Part shown: positions 1-25,095 of the stretch, one piece after another | How positions within the stretch are numbered: position 1 is the first letter of the stretch | Layout of the letters: the number at the start of each line of letters is the position of its first letter | NCBI GenBank assembly: GCA_029204225.1 | Contig: CM055107.1 | Location: forward strand, 45,551,071 to 45,615,070 | DNA length: 64,000 bases | Origin: Diphasiastrum complanatum | Lineage: Eukaryota > Streptophyta > Lycopodiopsida > Lycopodiales > Lycopodiaceae | Direction of reading: 5' to 3' | Program-made: the position numbers and the translations under genes | The notes under the pieces: model-generated | Seen by the model: only the letters and a program-made list of their open reading frames with translations | The model's database searches: none | What the model was told of the DNA's origin: nothing

Positions 1-899
1 CAGCCACACGCTATAGTAGAACTAACATAAAACAGTATACTTTGATGTTTTGGCAATATTTTACCTTCCAAGTCTAAGATCTTTAATTTTGTTGGGATTC
101 TTGCTTTAACAATGCAATCGACTTTATGTCGTAGATGCTCATAGCCTAATGTTGCAACTTTTATGATCTCCAAGGCTTTTGAAGGCTTGACACACACCTC
201 ATACAAATGACGGACACACCCTTATCTGCCCATCCGTAAGGTCATTGCCGACCACCCCATCTTGCACTTGCATTACCGATACCGTCATACCCGGTCAAGC
301 CTCCAACGATAATTGGCTTCCCATACCACCAGCCATCGCTCTCAGCTCTCCTTACCACGCATCTCCTGGCCTGGAGATTGCATCCTAGTTACTGCATGTG
401 CTCTCCATCCACCAACTCCCGGGTAGACTGAGTGAATGACAAAGAGATACCCCAGCTCTATATCAGCATAGTGCAAGTGGGTCCCAATCAAGCACGGCCC
501 CGTCGCAACACATGACAACCCTAGGATGGTGATATGTGGCACCCAAACATGTCGATAACCCCAGACCTGCGTCCTGCCCCTCGCGAGGTCGTCATTTAAG
601 GGCGTACCATTATGGTACATAGCACCTACCTAGCTTACAAACTGCTAGAAATGCCCCGTTTTCTAAGCTCTTATAAAACGGTTATTTGGCTATGAAGAAA
701 TACTGAAATCAACCATTTCCATTCCTTGATCCATATTTATTGGAAATGGACAATCAAAGACAATTCTGAAGCACCACATTAACTTTATATGAAGTGTAGC
801 AAAACTAGTTAGGGCTTTTGGCTCTAGCAACCATTGATTATGGCTTCAACGAATGCAATTGAGCAGAATCAACGAACTTCCAAAAAGTTAGCTAAACCA
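1..899. other. Stretch with no gene recognised
   Basis: No conserved coding segment is visible on either strand. The longest open stretch (342-620, minus) has no recognisable domain. The first exons of the receptor kinase (signal peptide, cysteine-rich LRR cap) would be expected here or further upstream, but I could not find them. Confidence 0.5.
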
Positions 900-1253
900 A
901 TCAATGGGCACTGCTGCAGACAATGTCTGTTAGGCAATTCTCTCCCCTTTACTTGCCATGAATTAACTCAACAATTTATGGACCTGACCGGCTATCAAAA
1001 GACAGCAGTCTTATACTTAGCAATCCAAATTTCTAAAGCCCCTGTTATGAATTGACAAATACCCTCAAAAGCATAAAGAATTCAGCAAACCCTCACCCAA
1101 AGTGTGGCTGACCAAAAAATGAGTTTTTCACAGGATTCCTTATGCAAAATTGCTGGGATTCCATCAGAGATTTCACTTCTAACGTTTATGAAAACTCTGA
1201 TATCAGAAAACAGCCACTGCCCACTCAAATAATATCTAGAATCATTGTAAGAT
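900..1253 (+). pseudogene. Degraded LRR block resembling the missing N-terminal repeats of the receptor kinase
   Basis: Read in shifting frames, this stretch gives pieces that resemble consecutive LRRs of LRR-VIII-1 kinases: GNSLPFTCHELTQ (from about 935), KIAGIPSEISLLTFMKTL (about 1147-1198) and LPTQIISRII (about 1220-1246), the last followed by a GTAAGA donor-like site. An acceptor-like CAG precedes 920 and another precedes 1134. The pieces are separated by stops and frame changes and lie next to each other without normal introns, whereas the intact LRRs downstream are each on a separate exon. Either the true N-terminal exons have decayed, making the gene 5'-defective, or this is an old partial duplicate. 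The similarity is short and was judged by eye. Confidence 0.35.
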
Positions 1254-1772
1254 AGCTATCTAGACAGCAATTGTAGGTTATATATAAGTGTTGAATTCTC
1301 ATTTGGTAGCTTATGATTTAATTTTCGGGAATGCTTTGTAGGAGCTCAACAACCCTTGAAGGTGGTCAGCTGTTCATAGTGATTGAAAATCATACATCAT
1401 TCTTTATAGGAGATTTTCATTTCATTCTTCTATGCTGTCTATTTTGTACTTGATGTGAATCTGTGATTGAGTTCATAACAGTGAGCACGTTAATGAATCT
1501 AAGAGTCGAAGGATGATCGTCTTTTATATAATGTGGGATTTACTTTTTTATGGAGATACTTTGTCTTTTTTCTTGTTTCTTATAGCCTTTTCGAGTGGCT
1601 TACGACATGTCTGATTTTTGCAAGAAATGTATTGTTTGTGGACCAAAGTATATCAGAAAAACTTTGGCATCAAATTATTTACAAATTACGCAAGTATCAA
1701 AGTGTACAGCAGTCCAGTTGCAGTATTAGTTTCACTTTTTGTAAAGATTTTACCAACTACTTTTGGGCTCAG

Positions 1773-13072
<11,300 letters not shown>

Positions 13073-16000
13073 CGTGTTGGGTGGTGAGGCTGAGTCCGCA
13101 CTACCATGCCAGAGTCCCATTTTCTGTGTGATGCAAAATGAGAAATCAAGCGTTCCTTTTTCTGCACAGCAGGACTACAGTACAGGAACCCCCTTGTACA
13201 TGTGTAAAATGGTAGTGGAGTAGGTTCCCCGATCATTCATAGGGCATTTTAAGCTTCAGCGGTATCTTTTTAAGCCATGCGGTATCTTTATATTCCATGA
13301 TCATTTAAATTCAACCGTAAATGTCTTTCCAAACTTTTATCTCTTAACAGTATAGCAGATTTTGTTAATGCAAAGTTTGCGACTTTCAAAAGCAATTATG
13401 AGTTTGTTTGTAATAGGATGTTGTAAATGACTCACATGCACAGAAATGTTCATGTTTTGTTTGAACAAGGTTTTGTTATCAAAGAGATTTTGAAATTACA
13501 GATTGATTCTTGTGAGTGTGTTTGGGCACAATGATAAGAATTGTGTGTTTAAAGACCCAAAAACAAATACACCAGTGAAGTATCGTAGTTTGAAAAAGGA
13601 TAATGATACCCTCTTCAAAAGAATCTCTCTAGAACTAATTTACAGGTACTCCTAGAATCAGGGAGGGGTAGAATGCTTTATTCTTATCTGCACAACTACC
13701 GATTCTGCAAGGTGCATACTGAATCTCTGCATTATCAGCTAGAAATGCACGAGTTTTTTTAGAATGCCACCTAGAGTGGCGGATAAAATGACAAATATCA
13801 ATCTTAACTATCCGCAACCTTGAAGAGCAAATGTCCTTCAATGGTGTCACTCGACTAGCATTAAAAGTCACTTGATTTTAGGCTCTCTTACTGGCAGTCT
13901 GACTTGATGTATGGATGTATGTCAGGCTATATGTTCAAATGAGCAGATGGGCTTGTAATTTAACCATTTCCAGGTTCAAAGTAAGGATTTAGTCCCCTGA
14001 TCAAGAGACAAGTTGTTGAGTGTGGGCTAACTGTATGGTCAATCTACTACACCATGTCGAGATCCTCAACAATATTGACTTTTCTTGGTTCGATTATTTG
14101 TATACTCCCAATGTATGTCAAGCATAACGCTGGACAAACCTGGATAACATGTGGTTCACCAATTCCTTGTAAAGGTTCCTAAGGCAACAGTTGGAGATCA
14201 ATCATCAAGGCTAGTTCTTCTCATCATGATCATCTGATTTGCATTCCACAGGAACCATTTGTATCACTTGGGATGTTCAATGTCTTTGATGGTGCCATAT
14301 TGTTTCTGCAGATAATGAACTAAGTTTGTGATATATCTGAATATGTAATATATGAGATCAAGCAATCTGATGTGGCTAGAACCTCCATACAATTGACAAT
14401 GTCTATTTGGAAGTCATCTCTTATAACAACCCATCTCCAATGATGTGGATCATTTGATTCTTCTAGTAGATTGATTCTATGCTGATTCGTTGATTTAACC
14501 ATCCAAATTGTTAGATCACCACTTTTTATTATTAATACTTGTGAAGCTCATAGCTAAGTTAGTTTTAGCAACATTTTGTATGATTGCGATGTGTAGATGA
14601 AATCCATAATCACAAACTGGGTCACGAATCACATCAATTTTTTTGTGCATGAATAGCCTTTACCTTGGCACTTGGACAAGTTGACTAGTTTGATCATGAA
14701 GGATCATGAATCCATTTTGCTGATTTTCCAAGCATGATAAAATGGTAAAAACATAATAACCCTAGAACTATCTGGAAAGTAGTAGATACCCTAGGGTAAG
14801 ATCTTGTGATCAAGGGATAATGTGAGGTGTTGTGCATTAGTTTCTCACTTCATGTTGGCATTGTACACCTTTTACGCCATTTATGTTTGGGTGTTCATTT
14901 ACTCTCAAGTATGACTATCATCAACTCAAAAATTTGAGTACTTGTAGAAAGTCCCAAATCTTCAGCAATATTTTCCAATTGAATGTCAACTAGGCTTAAT
15001 AATAAATTTAAGAGAGCATTGCCTTTTGAAGGAGTCTTTGTCAAATGGCAAAATGTTTTTCCCTTTGTAGACTAGAAGTTGGCCTTGTGAATCATGGGTG
15101 GGATGTCTTATTTAGAATAGGAGCTAAGCTATGTTGCTTTGTCTTTTTGTCGTGTCTATCCTATTCAGCTTCTATCCAATACCTCATCAACCAAAAATTC
15201 TCTTTTTTTGTGATTGGCACAAATCCTCACCAAAATATAAAGAGCTAGAAGACTCAATGGATACCTAAGTGGGTTCCATAGGCTACTCTTTCTCTTGTTG
15301 TGATTTGACCCATATTTGCACATAAAGTGGATTTTCATATTGTTTAGGCTTGCTTACCACAATGCGGTTCAAGGAGATGAAAGGGACAATCTAGAGTGTT
15401 TTTTTCATTTCTAAATTGGACAATCCATCTATAGGTGGCCATAGCTGCAATCTCTACATGGTGGGATAAAATCTTGTTATCCCTATTGTTAGGACACTTG
15501 GCTATACATAAATCTTTGTGGTTCTAACACCTAATAAAATTTACTATTGGATTTGAAAACTTATGTAATAGATTGTCATTGTGGCCATCAATGTAATGAA
15601 AAAGAAGCACACATTTGATTAATATGTTATTTTTGTTATAAGCTGAAACCAAAGATCAATGCACTTACATTGGTTGGCTCATGGTTTGTGGCTCATGGCT
15701 AAACAAATTACCATGTCTCATTTCTGAAGAGGTTTTGGTGCAAGGAGTGATAGATGTTCAGCTTGTTAATAAGGATACACTTGTTGCCCTATTGTTGCTA
15801 GCCTCCTTTGTTGCTAATATTTTGGTAGCATTTTTTCACGTTGTTTGAATGTGTGGATTGTGTCATAAAGCTAAGGTATTATGGTTTGTCAAGTTACATA
15901 GATAATTGTAGTTTTCCTATCACTTCAGACATTGACACATATGTAGGAATTCATTGCTTGTATGGTTGCCTAAGCGATGTAGATATCACACACTCTCCCT

Positions 16001-16379
16001 TTGTAAGTTGGTTACAATTGATGGTACATGGGATACTAATTGAGAGGTATACATTATCATCTACTCTTGTTGCTAGAGTTGGGCTTTTTCCATGGCTTTT
16101 GAAAAGGTGTCAGTGCTAGGTAAGCTAGCGAATGTAGATACCTTATGACCTAAACTTAATCATTTTTCTTGATGGTTCCTTTAACCTTGCTAATGAGAGT
16201 TGTCTTTATCATTTTTTGATCTTTCATCAGCTACGTGAACTTCTAACTTTTGGCTACCATCAAGTATCCAACTCTCATGAGTCTTCTAGAATAGCATTCC
16301 ATCCTTTCCAATCAGGAAAATATAAGGGCAAAAGTTCTCGTGTATTCTATGCACATAAACCTTAAATGAATCCAAAATT
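13073..16379. other. Receptor kinase 3' flank and intergenic DNA, no gene recognised
   Basis: The first few hundred bases should hold the 3' UTR. Beyond about 13.5 kb no conserved domain is visible on either strand. Open stretches at 14320-14502 (minus), 15045-15248 and 15841-16119 (plus) have no recognisable motif. AT-rich, probably old repeat remnants. Confidence 0.45.
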
Positions 16380-17860
16380 GACCCATAAAGGTTGCAACTT
16401 ATAAGCAATACATTTCAACAACAAAATCCATAAGAGAGGTTATATTGTTGATTCAAACAACTAACTCAGAAGTAGCGCTCCTGACTCGATTAGTTGTATC
16501 AAATTTAGAAACTATTTAAATGTGTAGGTGTGGTACCAAAACACCACATTTAATTTGACTCTAAATCTATTCTAGATCAATAAGCAATTCTCAATGAGAA
16601 ATTACTATAGCCTAGCGAGAAATTGTCTCTAGGCAATTTTCATCAATATGCTTATGTTTTAACGACTAGTTTATGCATGCATATAAACCTAGTCCAAGGA
16701 ATCTTTTGTAGATCCACAAGATTAAAAGTTTGTACAAAAGGTTTATGATCACACAAAGATTCACTACATAGCATATCTCTACAAATGTTACTTGATTTGT
16801 ACAAAATATTTTCTTAACCAAGAATCCTGTAACTTGGTTATCCTCTAAGAGAGAATATATTTCAAAGAGTGCTATTTCACAACCAAAATCTCAAGCAGAG
16901 ATAATCAAAAGAATATATTGTTAGCATGAATTTCCTTCCTTGCATCAACCCACGGATCTCAGTCCTCACTAAGATCAAGTTGACTACCACCAACAAGGAA
17001 CATATTTCAACAAACCACCATCTTGCAATAGAATTTTCTAGTTCTGACACAAATCAATCGGACTTGTAATCAACAACTCTTCTACTACAAGAGTGTTTTC
17101 TAATTTCCTTCTCTTTTATCTTCAAACCAGATATCCTACTATAATCCTTAAAATATTTCTATATATCACAATATCCTATCGTTTTTTATTCTTGAAACAA
17201 GTCTGTCATCTTTCATATAACAGATTCCTCCTGGAATCTATGATAGATGTTTCTCCTTGATAACTCTTTACTTCTCTCTCTTTTAACAAGAAACGTCACG
17301 AGTTTAAAACTTGAAATCAGAAAAAGGACTTATTGAAGATTTACATAAGAAAAACAATTTAAAAAACGATTCTATTAACCATTCTAGTGACATCGTCCAA
17401 GGTCAACGAGTAATAAAAATTACCTTCCAAGGAATCACAAGAAAATGGGCTAATCAATGTTTAAGAAATTCACCAATATATTTTTTATAAAGAATAGCTT
17501 GTCGGGTTTCCGGTTTTGTAAATTTGAGATATCCATAAGGGGTCATGACCAATATCTCAAATTTTTGACAAAACACCCGTTTTATGACCCATAGTATTTG
17601 GCATCATGAAGATTCACAACCATACTATGGTCAAACTAATCCAGTTAGTTTTAAATCTTTGTTTTGGAATCGCCTGTGTCCCATACCACAAGTTCTTCCA
17701 CCATGAAGGCCCTCCACTTCCTGATCAAAGTGTCTCAAAATCCCAGCTTATATGAAAAATACATAAATCGATTGAGACTAACACCACCGGTACCATTGAA
17801 GTTCTCGGGAATTTCACATTTCAACTTCAGAATACCAATTCCAACTCACTGAGGAACGAG
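16380..17860 (+). repeat. Unidentified dispersed repeat, copy 1
   Basis: A stretch near 17665-17690 (TGTCCCATACCAC within a longer match) closely resembles 35420-35450 in the same orientation. Around it, both translate to short similar pieces (GI-VPYH and SHTTS in two frames). Many stops interrupt every frame. The family was not recognised; a decayed coding element of viral or retroelement origin is possible but unproven. Confidence 0.3.
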
Positions 17861-18530
17861 TGGGAATAAACTCATGATTTTTATTGGCTTCACTTGTTTT
17901 TACTTTCATAGTGTGTTGGTATGCCTCAGTTTCAAGCAATTTAAAAAATTGCTTTTTTTGTTTATTTTTAGTCTTTTTCATCTTAGGCTTCGAGGCCGTT
18001 TGGCCATGCGCGCTTTTTCGCGAGCCAACCACGGTGCTATCGTAGGTCTTGGCCACACGAATAGCATCTTCCAAAGATTGGAGGATATATCCTTTGCACT
18101 CGTTTTGAAAATCGGCTTGCAGTCCAAGAATGAACTGCCACTACGCCAACTTCCTTTCAAAAAGCGGCACTTTGGCCAAAAAATCCAAGAACTCCAGGAC
18201 AAGTGTCCAATTCTCAGTTGCCCATTTTGCAGTTAATAAAGCAAATTTTTAATCAGAATCGTGAATTGTGACTAAAGCCTTATGGAATTCCACTAGGAAT
18301 CCAACTTGAGTCACCGGTTTCATGGGTAGGGCCCTCCACACCACGAGGTGGCCTTGCCGTCAGGAAACAACATAACTGACAATATCCGCTTTTCATCTAG
18401 GACATTGTGCAAGCTAAAATAGTCAACAACTTTGGGGTGCTTTTATCGCCGAGTAAAAGCCCAAGCTGTTTTGAATTGATGGTGTGTAATTGAATAAACC
18501 GATTTTGCATTTGGTTGTTTCCCATTTTAT
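17814..18530 (-). pseudogene. Ty3/gypsy-type gag remnant
   Basis: Reading leftward from the primer site near 18540, broken frames give a typical plant gypsy gag order: an N-terminal piece, then ATSWW-RALPMKPVTQVGF (about 18345-18290; retrotransposon gag core, with a frameshift before the second part), then LEDAIRVAKTYDS near 18075-18040, then a lysine-rich tail (KMKKTKNKQKKQ). Several frameshifts and stops make it non-functional. It belongs with the LTR at 18546-19105. Confidence 0.6.
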
Positions 18531-18545
18531 TACTGGCTCTGATAC

Positions 18546-19105
18546 CAATATAAAGTCCTAAACCAAGGATCCTATTCTAAGCATGCCAAAACAAGCAACC
18601 ACAAAGAAAACGGACAAACCAACCCAACCAATCCTAAATCAAACAGATCTAGCCCCCAAGCTATGGATCAATCTCAAAGAGGAATGAGACATCACACCAG
18701 CAGCATACGGCTACCAGTCTCACAATCAAGAATACACTAGTGAGAGCCCAATGGGTATACTTATACCCTCCAAGGCCCATGCACCACTAGTAGTGCACTA
18801 TGACACCTCTGTAGCCTATCTGGGCCACATCATCCAGTTTCCCAATGACTCACTAATAGACCCATACCAATCCACCATCATGAGTTTAGGCCAGCAACCA
18901 TTAATTATGACCTTATACACATAAGGGCCCCAATTTTCTTATAGTCATAACTAGCTTATGGGTTGTTGGTCTATCGATCTCTAGTGTGGACATGCTACCC
19001 CAGACCAGTTGTGGTCATGACACTAGGGTCATCACTATCGGTGATGTCAGGCGAATTTCCGTGTCATCACTATGTGGTGATGTCAGACAGATTCCCACAT
19101 CCCCC
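18546..19105 (-). mobile_element. LTR of a Ty3/gypsy-type element (copy 1) with adjoining primer site
   Basis: On the minus strand the sequence ends TTATA immediately before TTGGTATCAGAG (primer site for initiator tRNA-Met, about 18535-18550). The same sequence recurs at 20826-21300 with many substitutions and small indels. The minus-strand start is probably TGTGGGAATC near 19105. Position next to the gag remnant fits a 5' LTR. Confidence 0.6.
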
Positions 19106-20814
<1,709 letters not shown>

Positions 20815-20825
20815 CTGATACCAAT

Positions 20826-21300
20826 ATAAAGTCCTAAACTAAGGATCCTATTCTAAGCATGTCAAAACAAGCAACCACAAAGGGAACGGATGGTGGGGGA
20901 CAAACCAACCCAACCAATCATAGATCGAATGGAATGGATCAATTTCAAAGAGGAATGAGACATCACACCAGCAGCATATGGCTACCAGTCTCACAATCAA
21001 AGATACACTAGTGAGATCCCAATAGATATACCTATACCCTCCAAGGCCCATGCACCACTAGTAGTGCACCGTGACACCTCACTGGACACCTTTGCAGCCT
21101 ATCTGGGCCAGTTCCCCAATGACTCACTGATAGACCCATACCAATTCACCATCATGAGTTTAGGCCTACAACCATTAATTATGACTTATACACATAAGGG
21201 CTCCAATTCCCTTATAGTCATAACTAACTTAGGGGTTGTTGGTCTACCGATCTCTAGCATGGACGCGCTACCCAAGACCAGTTGTGGGCATGACCGTATC
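20826..21300 (-). mobile_element. LTR of the same gypsy-type family (copy 2), truncated
   Basis: Direct copy of 18546-19105, next to another TTGGTATCAGAGCC primer site (about 20813-20830). It lacks about 90 nt near the outer end and stops near 21300, where copia sequence begins. Both LTRs have a primer site on the same side, so they are two 5' LTRs from separate insertions or a rearranged pair. Confidence 0.6.
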
Positions 21301-21309
21301 AGAGGCAAT

Positions 21310-22847
21310 GTCAACTCCTGATGCTGATCAGTGAAAAGCTGCAATGGACACAAATTTGATTCTTTGATCGAGAATTAAACGTGGACTGTAATTGAGCTGC
21401 CAAAGATCGGAATCTGATTGCATGCAAACGGATATTCAAAGCGAAGTATGATGCTGAAGGAAGATTAAATTGATACAAGGCCAAGCTGCTCGCCAAAGGC
21501 TTCTCCCAGATTTCAGATCTGGATTACTCTGAGACCTTCAGCTCTATTGCTAAGCATGCTTCAATTTGATTACTTCTTTCCTATGCAGCTGTAGCAGATC
21601 TTGAAGTCCACCAAATGGATGTCCAGATCGCTTTCCTCATCGAAGTGGAGAATATGTCGTAGCCAGAGGGATACAAACTCAAGGGTAAGGAGCACCTAGT
21701 GTGCAAAATCCAAAAGGCTCTATATGGTCTGAAATAGTCACCAAGAGCTTGGTTTCAGAAAATAACGCATTTCTAATCAAGAATGGTTTTATTCCAAACT
21801 CGGCAAACTCAAATGTCTATTTCAAGTCTGTATCGGATTCCTTCATAATCATCACTCTTTACATAGACAATACATTATTGTTTAGTAACAATCTAAATTT
21901 GTTGAAGGATACAAAATGCATGCTATTATAGGAATACAGGATGACTAATATGGATCTCGGAATCCAGATTCATCGAATTCAATCCAGCAGACAGCTTTTC
22001 ATCAATCAACAACGATATCTCACCAACGTGCTAGACAAATATGGAATGGCCAACTACAAATCGAGCTACTTCCCACTCGACCCTGGTCTGAAGCTGTCAA
22101 AGGAGCAATGTCCTCAAACCAAGGCTAAAAGGAAGGAAATGAAGTAGTATCTGTTTCACTCCATCATCGGCTCACTAATGTATGCAACGCTCTGCACTCA
22201 ACCCGGCCTTGCATACTTGATCAGCTCTCTCAGCCAGTTCCTATCGAATCTAGTGCCAACGCATTAGAAAGCTCTCATGAAGGTCATAAAATACATCCAA
22301 GCCAGAAAGCATCTCAGCATTTGTTACGGCGGCAGCCAATCTGCTAATATTCTTGAAGGTTACACAGATGTAGATTGGGCAGGAGATATTGACACCAGAA
22401 GATCGACTTCTGGATTTGTGTTCTTGTTCAATCAAGGCCCAATCTCATGGAACAGCTAAAAACAGACCTCAATAGCATTATCATCAATAGAATCGAAATA
22501 CTGAAAGCTATCACAAATGCTACCAAGGAGGCAATTTGGCTAAGAAACCTGCTTGCAGATATCGACCTTGCTCAACCACATCCAACGACCATCTATTGTG
22601 ATAATCAAAGCACAATTGCACTATCTTTAAATACAAGATTTCATTCTTAGAGCAAGCATATCAAAATCAGGTATCACTACCTTAGAGAAAAAGTGCAAAG
22701 CAAGGAAGTGTCATTGGTTTACTGCAGGGCAAGTTTAATGGCAGCAAATTACTTCACGACAGCACTATCCAAGGAGCACCATCTCAGATTTAACAATATG
22801 CTAAATCTGAAGATCAAAGTATTTCAGGATCCACATTAAGAGAGAGT
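21310..22847 (+). pseudogene. Ty1/copia reverse transcriptase-RNase H remnant
   Basis: Frames with scattered stops give the copia RT order: AKGFSQISDLDYSETFSSI (about 21490), YAAVADLEVHQMDVQ (about 21590), YKLKGKEHLVCKIQKALYGL (about 21670), ITLYIDNTLLF (about 21850; the usual Y-V-D-D reads Y-I-D-N), then RNase H (VDWAGDIDTRRSTSGFVF about 22370; IYCDNQSTIALSLN about 22590). The catalytic loop and several stops show it is dead. The 5' half (gag, protease, integrase) is missing. Followed by polypurine AAGAGAGAG and an LTR start at 22848. Confidence 0.85.
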
Positions 22848-22990
22848 GTTGGATTTCAATGCTCGGTAGCAAATCCATTTGGTAATGAGCATCCTGAAAG
22901 TTGTATACACTTATACCAGAAAACCAAAAAAAAGGGAGACTTAAATTTTTAAGCAAAAAGATCAAAATTCAAAATTAGATTTTCTCAATA
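22848..22990 (+). mobile_element. Start of a 3' LTR (copia family with TGTTGGAATTC-type ends), truncated
   Basis: Begins TGTTGGATTTCAATGCTC directly after the polypurine tract and matches the LTR starts at 24512 (minus) and 29068 (minus). Similarity fades within about 150 nt. Confidence 0.6.
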
Positions 22991-23210
22991 TTGGATCAAC
23001 TTGACTCGACTCGACTCGTATTTTTAGAATTTCTCGATATTGGATCGACTCGACTCGACTTGTATTTTTTTGAGTCAGTCCCGTAATTTCTCGAGTCATT
23101 GTATATTTTTGATACATGGTATTTCTCAATACTATCAGCTAGAAATCCGACCCATGTTGTGACGTTGACAGTCCACCTACTCTGTACATAGTCCACCTAC
23201 TCTGTACATA
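22991..23210. repeat. GACTC-rich stretch and a perfect 20-nt tandem
   Basis: Several runs of (GACTC)n lie near 23000-23060. A 20-nt unit, GTCCACCTACTCTGTACATA, is repeated exactly at 23171-23190 and 23191-23210. Confidence 0.8.
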
Positions 23211-23289
23211 CGTTTACAGTTAGAATAATGGATACCTACTATAGGACGAATCTAGTAAATTAAGTAGATTAATGGCATGCTTTCAAATG

Positions 23290-23747
23290 GATGTTTTTCG
23301 CATTCCTTGCAAAACTTGCAATTAAACTTGCCCGTTTCGCTTGAAAATTGAGTTACTTCTCATATCACTTCACCCTCAATCCATTCACTCTAATATCAAG
23401 AAAATGACCTTGAAAATCGGCTAACTGTAAAGATCTGTTGTTTCAACGGCTATCGAAGATCATATCCCGCTATACCAGACCTACCATCGCTTATCCACAA
23501 TGTCCTTTGTCAACATAGCAAGGTTGGAATGATGGTATACGACGAGCTTCATGAGAAACATTCACCCAATGTTCGGCCCAATTGTAGTGGGCATTTCCTG
23601 TCCTACGTGCCGCAACCCTAGATGCAAGCACACAAGCATCAAGGTCATGTGGAGATACATTCCCATGAGAGCAATGGCATATCTCATAACCTGGTATGAT
23701 CTTGTCAAAAAATTGTGGGAGGTTATCATAAATGAGCTCTGATACCA
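23290..23747 (-). mobile_element. Copia leader region next to primer site
   Basis: Minus-strand sequence after TGGTATCAGAGC (about 23734-23746): an open stretch of 85 codons without a recognised domain. The part 23490-23747 recurs at about 28112-28393, so it is a property of the element, not a host gene. Confidence 0.55.
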
Positions 23748-24512
23748 TGTCGGAGGTGGAATAACTGATATCAGACTTAGTAGAGAACTGATAGAAACAA
23801 AACTCTGATATCAGATCGTGATGACTGGTAGCGAAAGTTTGAGCGAGGGAGGTGTAGGATTGGAAACGCCAGAGTTAGCAACAGGAATATTCAAGATGAA
23901 TGATTCATGTAAGCGCAAATGAACAATACAATAGTGAGACGGAAAATTGCACTCTGATTAATATCAACAGCAAGTACAATTGCTTAAAGTGATAACTTCA
24001 GCTTGGTAGTTGAGCGTGATAACGCTGGCAACAAGAATTCTTCTTGTGAGAAGAGATTTGTGATTGATCAACTTACTTCTCAATTGATTCTATATTACAC
24101 AAAATATCTTCTTGACAAATATCTACATGCTAAATATCTGTCTGTTAAATATCTATTAGCATTAAATGCTATCCGCTATTTATTACAACCACCTTGTAAC
24201 AATAAATGTATGTACAATAGTTGGTGAACTGTCATAAAGTTTTCTGACAGTTTATTTGGATCGATTTTTTCCTTATGGAAAAAAGTCGGTTGATGCTGAA
24301 TTCGGTTGATGACGAAGTCGGTTGATGGGATCAGTGTCTGAAATGTCGATGTCGAGTAAGTCGAGTACTTTGATGTCGAGCAAGTCAAGTCTTGAACATA
24401 TGTATATACATGAGAAGTCGAACTTCGATTTTCAATGGAGTCGAGTATTTTAACAGGTTTTTCAGGATGTTCATTATTGAATGGATTTGAGATTGGGCAT
24501 CGAATTCCAACA
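23748..24512 (-). mobile_element. Copia LTR, copy 1 (765 nt)
   Basis: Minus-strand start TGTTGGAATTCGATGCCC at 24512; end ...CCGACA at 23748 next to the tRNA-Met primer site. Homologous to 27544-28115 and 28394-29068. On its right is the polypurine tract AAGGGGGAG and RNase H; on its left is a primer site. An LTR with both neighbours implies a tandem or recombined element. Confidence 0.75.
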
Positions 24513-24539
24513 CTCCCCCTTAGTGTGGATCTTGAAAAA

Positions 24540-25095
24540 AATTTATTTTCAGATTTACATGTCATTAAATCTAAGATGGTGCTCTTTTGATAGAGCCTTT
24601 GTGAAGTAATCTACAGCCATAAGATTTGTCTTACAGTAAAACATTGACAATTCTTTGTTTTGCACTTTCTCTCTAAGGTAGTGATACCTGATTTTGATAT
24701 GTTTGCTCCGAGAATGAATTCGCGGATTTAGAGATAGTGCTAATGTGCTTTGATTGTCACAATAAATAGTCATTGGATGTGACTGAGCAAGATCTGCAAG
24801 CAGGTGCCTTAGCCAAATTGCCTCCTTGGTAGCATTCATGGTAGCTATGTATTTTGATTCAGTTGATGATAATGCTACTAAGGTCTATTTCGGCTATTCC
24901 AAGAGATTGGGCCTTGATTCTATAAAAATACAAATCCAGAAGTCGATCTTCTGGTATCGATATCTCCTGCCCAATCCACATATGTGTATCCTTCGAAAAT
25001 ATTGGCAGATTGGCTGCCTCCATAACAGATGCTGAGATGTTTAGTTGCTTGGACGTATTTCATGACTTTCATGAGCGCTTTCCAATGGGTTAGAC
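24540..25095 (-). pseudogene. Copia RNase H remnant, minus strand
   Basis: Reads KYVQATKHLSICYGGSQSAN, then VDWAGDIDTRRSTSGFVF, then LAQSHPMTIYCDNQSTLALS and HIKIRYHYLREKVQNKELSM. Nearly the same sequence as 22270-22810 in the opposite orientation. It joins directly to integrase at about 25095; the RT that should lie between is missing. Confidence 0.8.

Noticed and set aside
342-620. 92-codon minus-strand open frame as a gene
   Set aside because: No recognisable domain or codon evidence.
16380-17860. Endogenous plant pararetrovirus (caulimovirid) segment
   Set aside because: Some translated pieces looked suggestive, but no movement-protein, coat or RT motif could be identified with confidence, so only an unidentified repeat is reported.
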